Positions 14,638-14,653 of a DNA stretch of 14,653 bases are shown in pieces (positions within the stretch are counted from its first letter, which is position 1; every line of letters starts with the position of its first letter). A program made the translations under genes and the position numbers. Under the pieces are notes generated by a model. The model was not told the origin of the DNA. It did no database searches and was given only the letters and a program-made list of their open reading frames with translations. This DNA is from Nocardioidaceae bacterium (GTDB lineage: Bacteria; Actinomycetota; Actinomycetes; Propionibacteriales; Nocardioidaceae). Location of the stretch: contig JACCZI010000275.1 in the NCBI GenBank assembly GCA_013696015.1, forward strand, positions 1-14,653, in the 5' to 3' direction.

Positions 14638-14653
14638 GCCGAGCTCACGGGTC

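Noticed and set aside
1..14653. Search for tRNA genes, CRISPR repeats, insertion-sequence ends, toxin-antitoxin or defence cassettes
   Set aside because: None recognised by eye. Coding is continuous with housekeeping or conserved actinobacterial genes and base composition looks uniform, so I report no mobile or defence element.

Overview
The window is high-GC DNA with frequent GTG starts, TANNNT-type -10 hexamers and several starts lacking a Shine-Dalgarno sequence. Together with its gene content this points to the chromosome of an actinobacterium. The gene set (topA, a methyltransferase, hppA, a BldG-type anti-anti-sigma factor with its anti-sigma partner, and a DUF1998 helicase) matches, as I recall it, the bldG neighbourhood of Streptomyces coelicolor (about SCO3542-SCO3550). 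I cannot name the genus from sequence alone. It looks like a core, vertically inherited region: I see no tRNA or rRNA genes, insertion sequences, CRISPR array or phage genes.

Layout: (1) 1-127, minus: the first 42 codons of an MFS-type membrane protein that in many actinobacteria is fused to dTMP kinase. (2) 284-2914, minus: topA, DNA topoisomerase I. (3) 3024-4963, plus: a GNAT acetyltransferase and a CapA-family lipoprotein overlapping by 4 bases. (4) 4953-7437, minus: a class I methyltransferase followed by an M28 metallopeptidase lipoprotein, overlapping by 8 bases; the peptidase and CapA genes converge and overlap by 11 bases. (5) 7476-8600, plus: a sulfotransferase-like protein sharing a 38-base divergent intergenic region with the methyltransferase. 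(6) 8603-11787, minus: bldG, a degenerate GHKL anti-sigma partner, then hppA (membrane H+-pyrophosphatase). (7) 11843-14637, plus: a large DEAD/DEAH-type helicase with a C-terminal cysteine cluster, coupled to a small two-TM membrane protein. No gene-free stretch exceeds about 160 bases.

Functionally the window mixes DNA topology and repair (topA, helicase), nucleotide metabolism (the probable tmk fusion downstream of topA), membrane energetics (hppA), a partner-switching regulator (bldG pair) and cell-envelope proteins (two lipoproteins). The best-supported regulatory unit is bldG with its downstream anti-sigma partner, only 12 bases apart; hppA follows after 86 bases and may be co-transcribed or have its own promoter.

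I found no convincing new multi-gene system. The points most worth a second look are the anti-sigma partner that lacks the usual ATP-binding residues, a 393-base stretch with no TA dinucleotide covering the bldG/helicase intergenic region together with an unused perfect Shine-Dalgarno sequence, a CapA lipoprotein with an extra binding-protein-like module, and several genes whose -10 box sits exactly where a leaderless transcript would need it.
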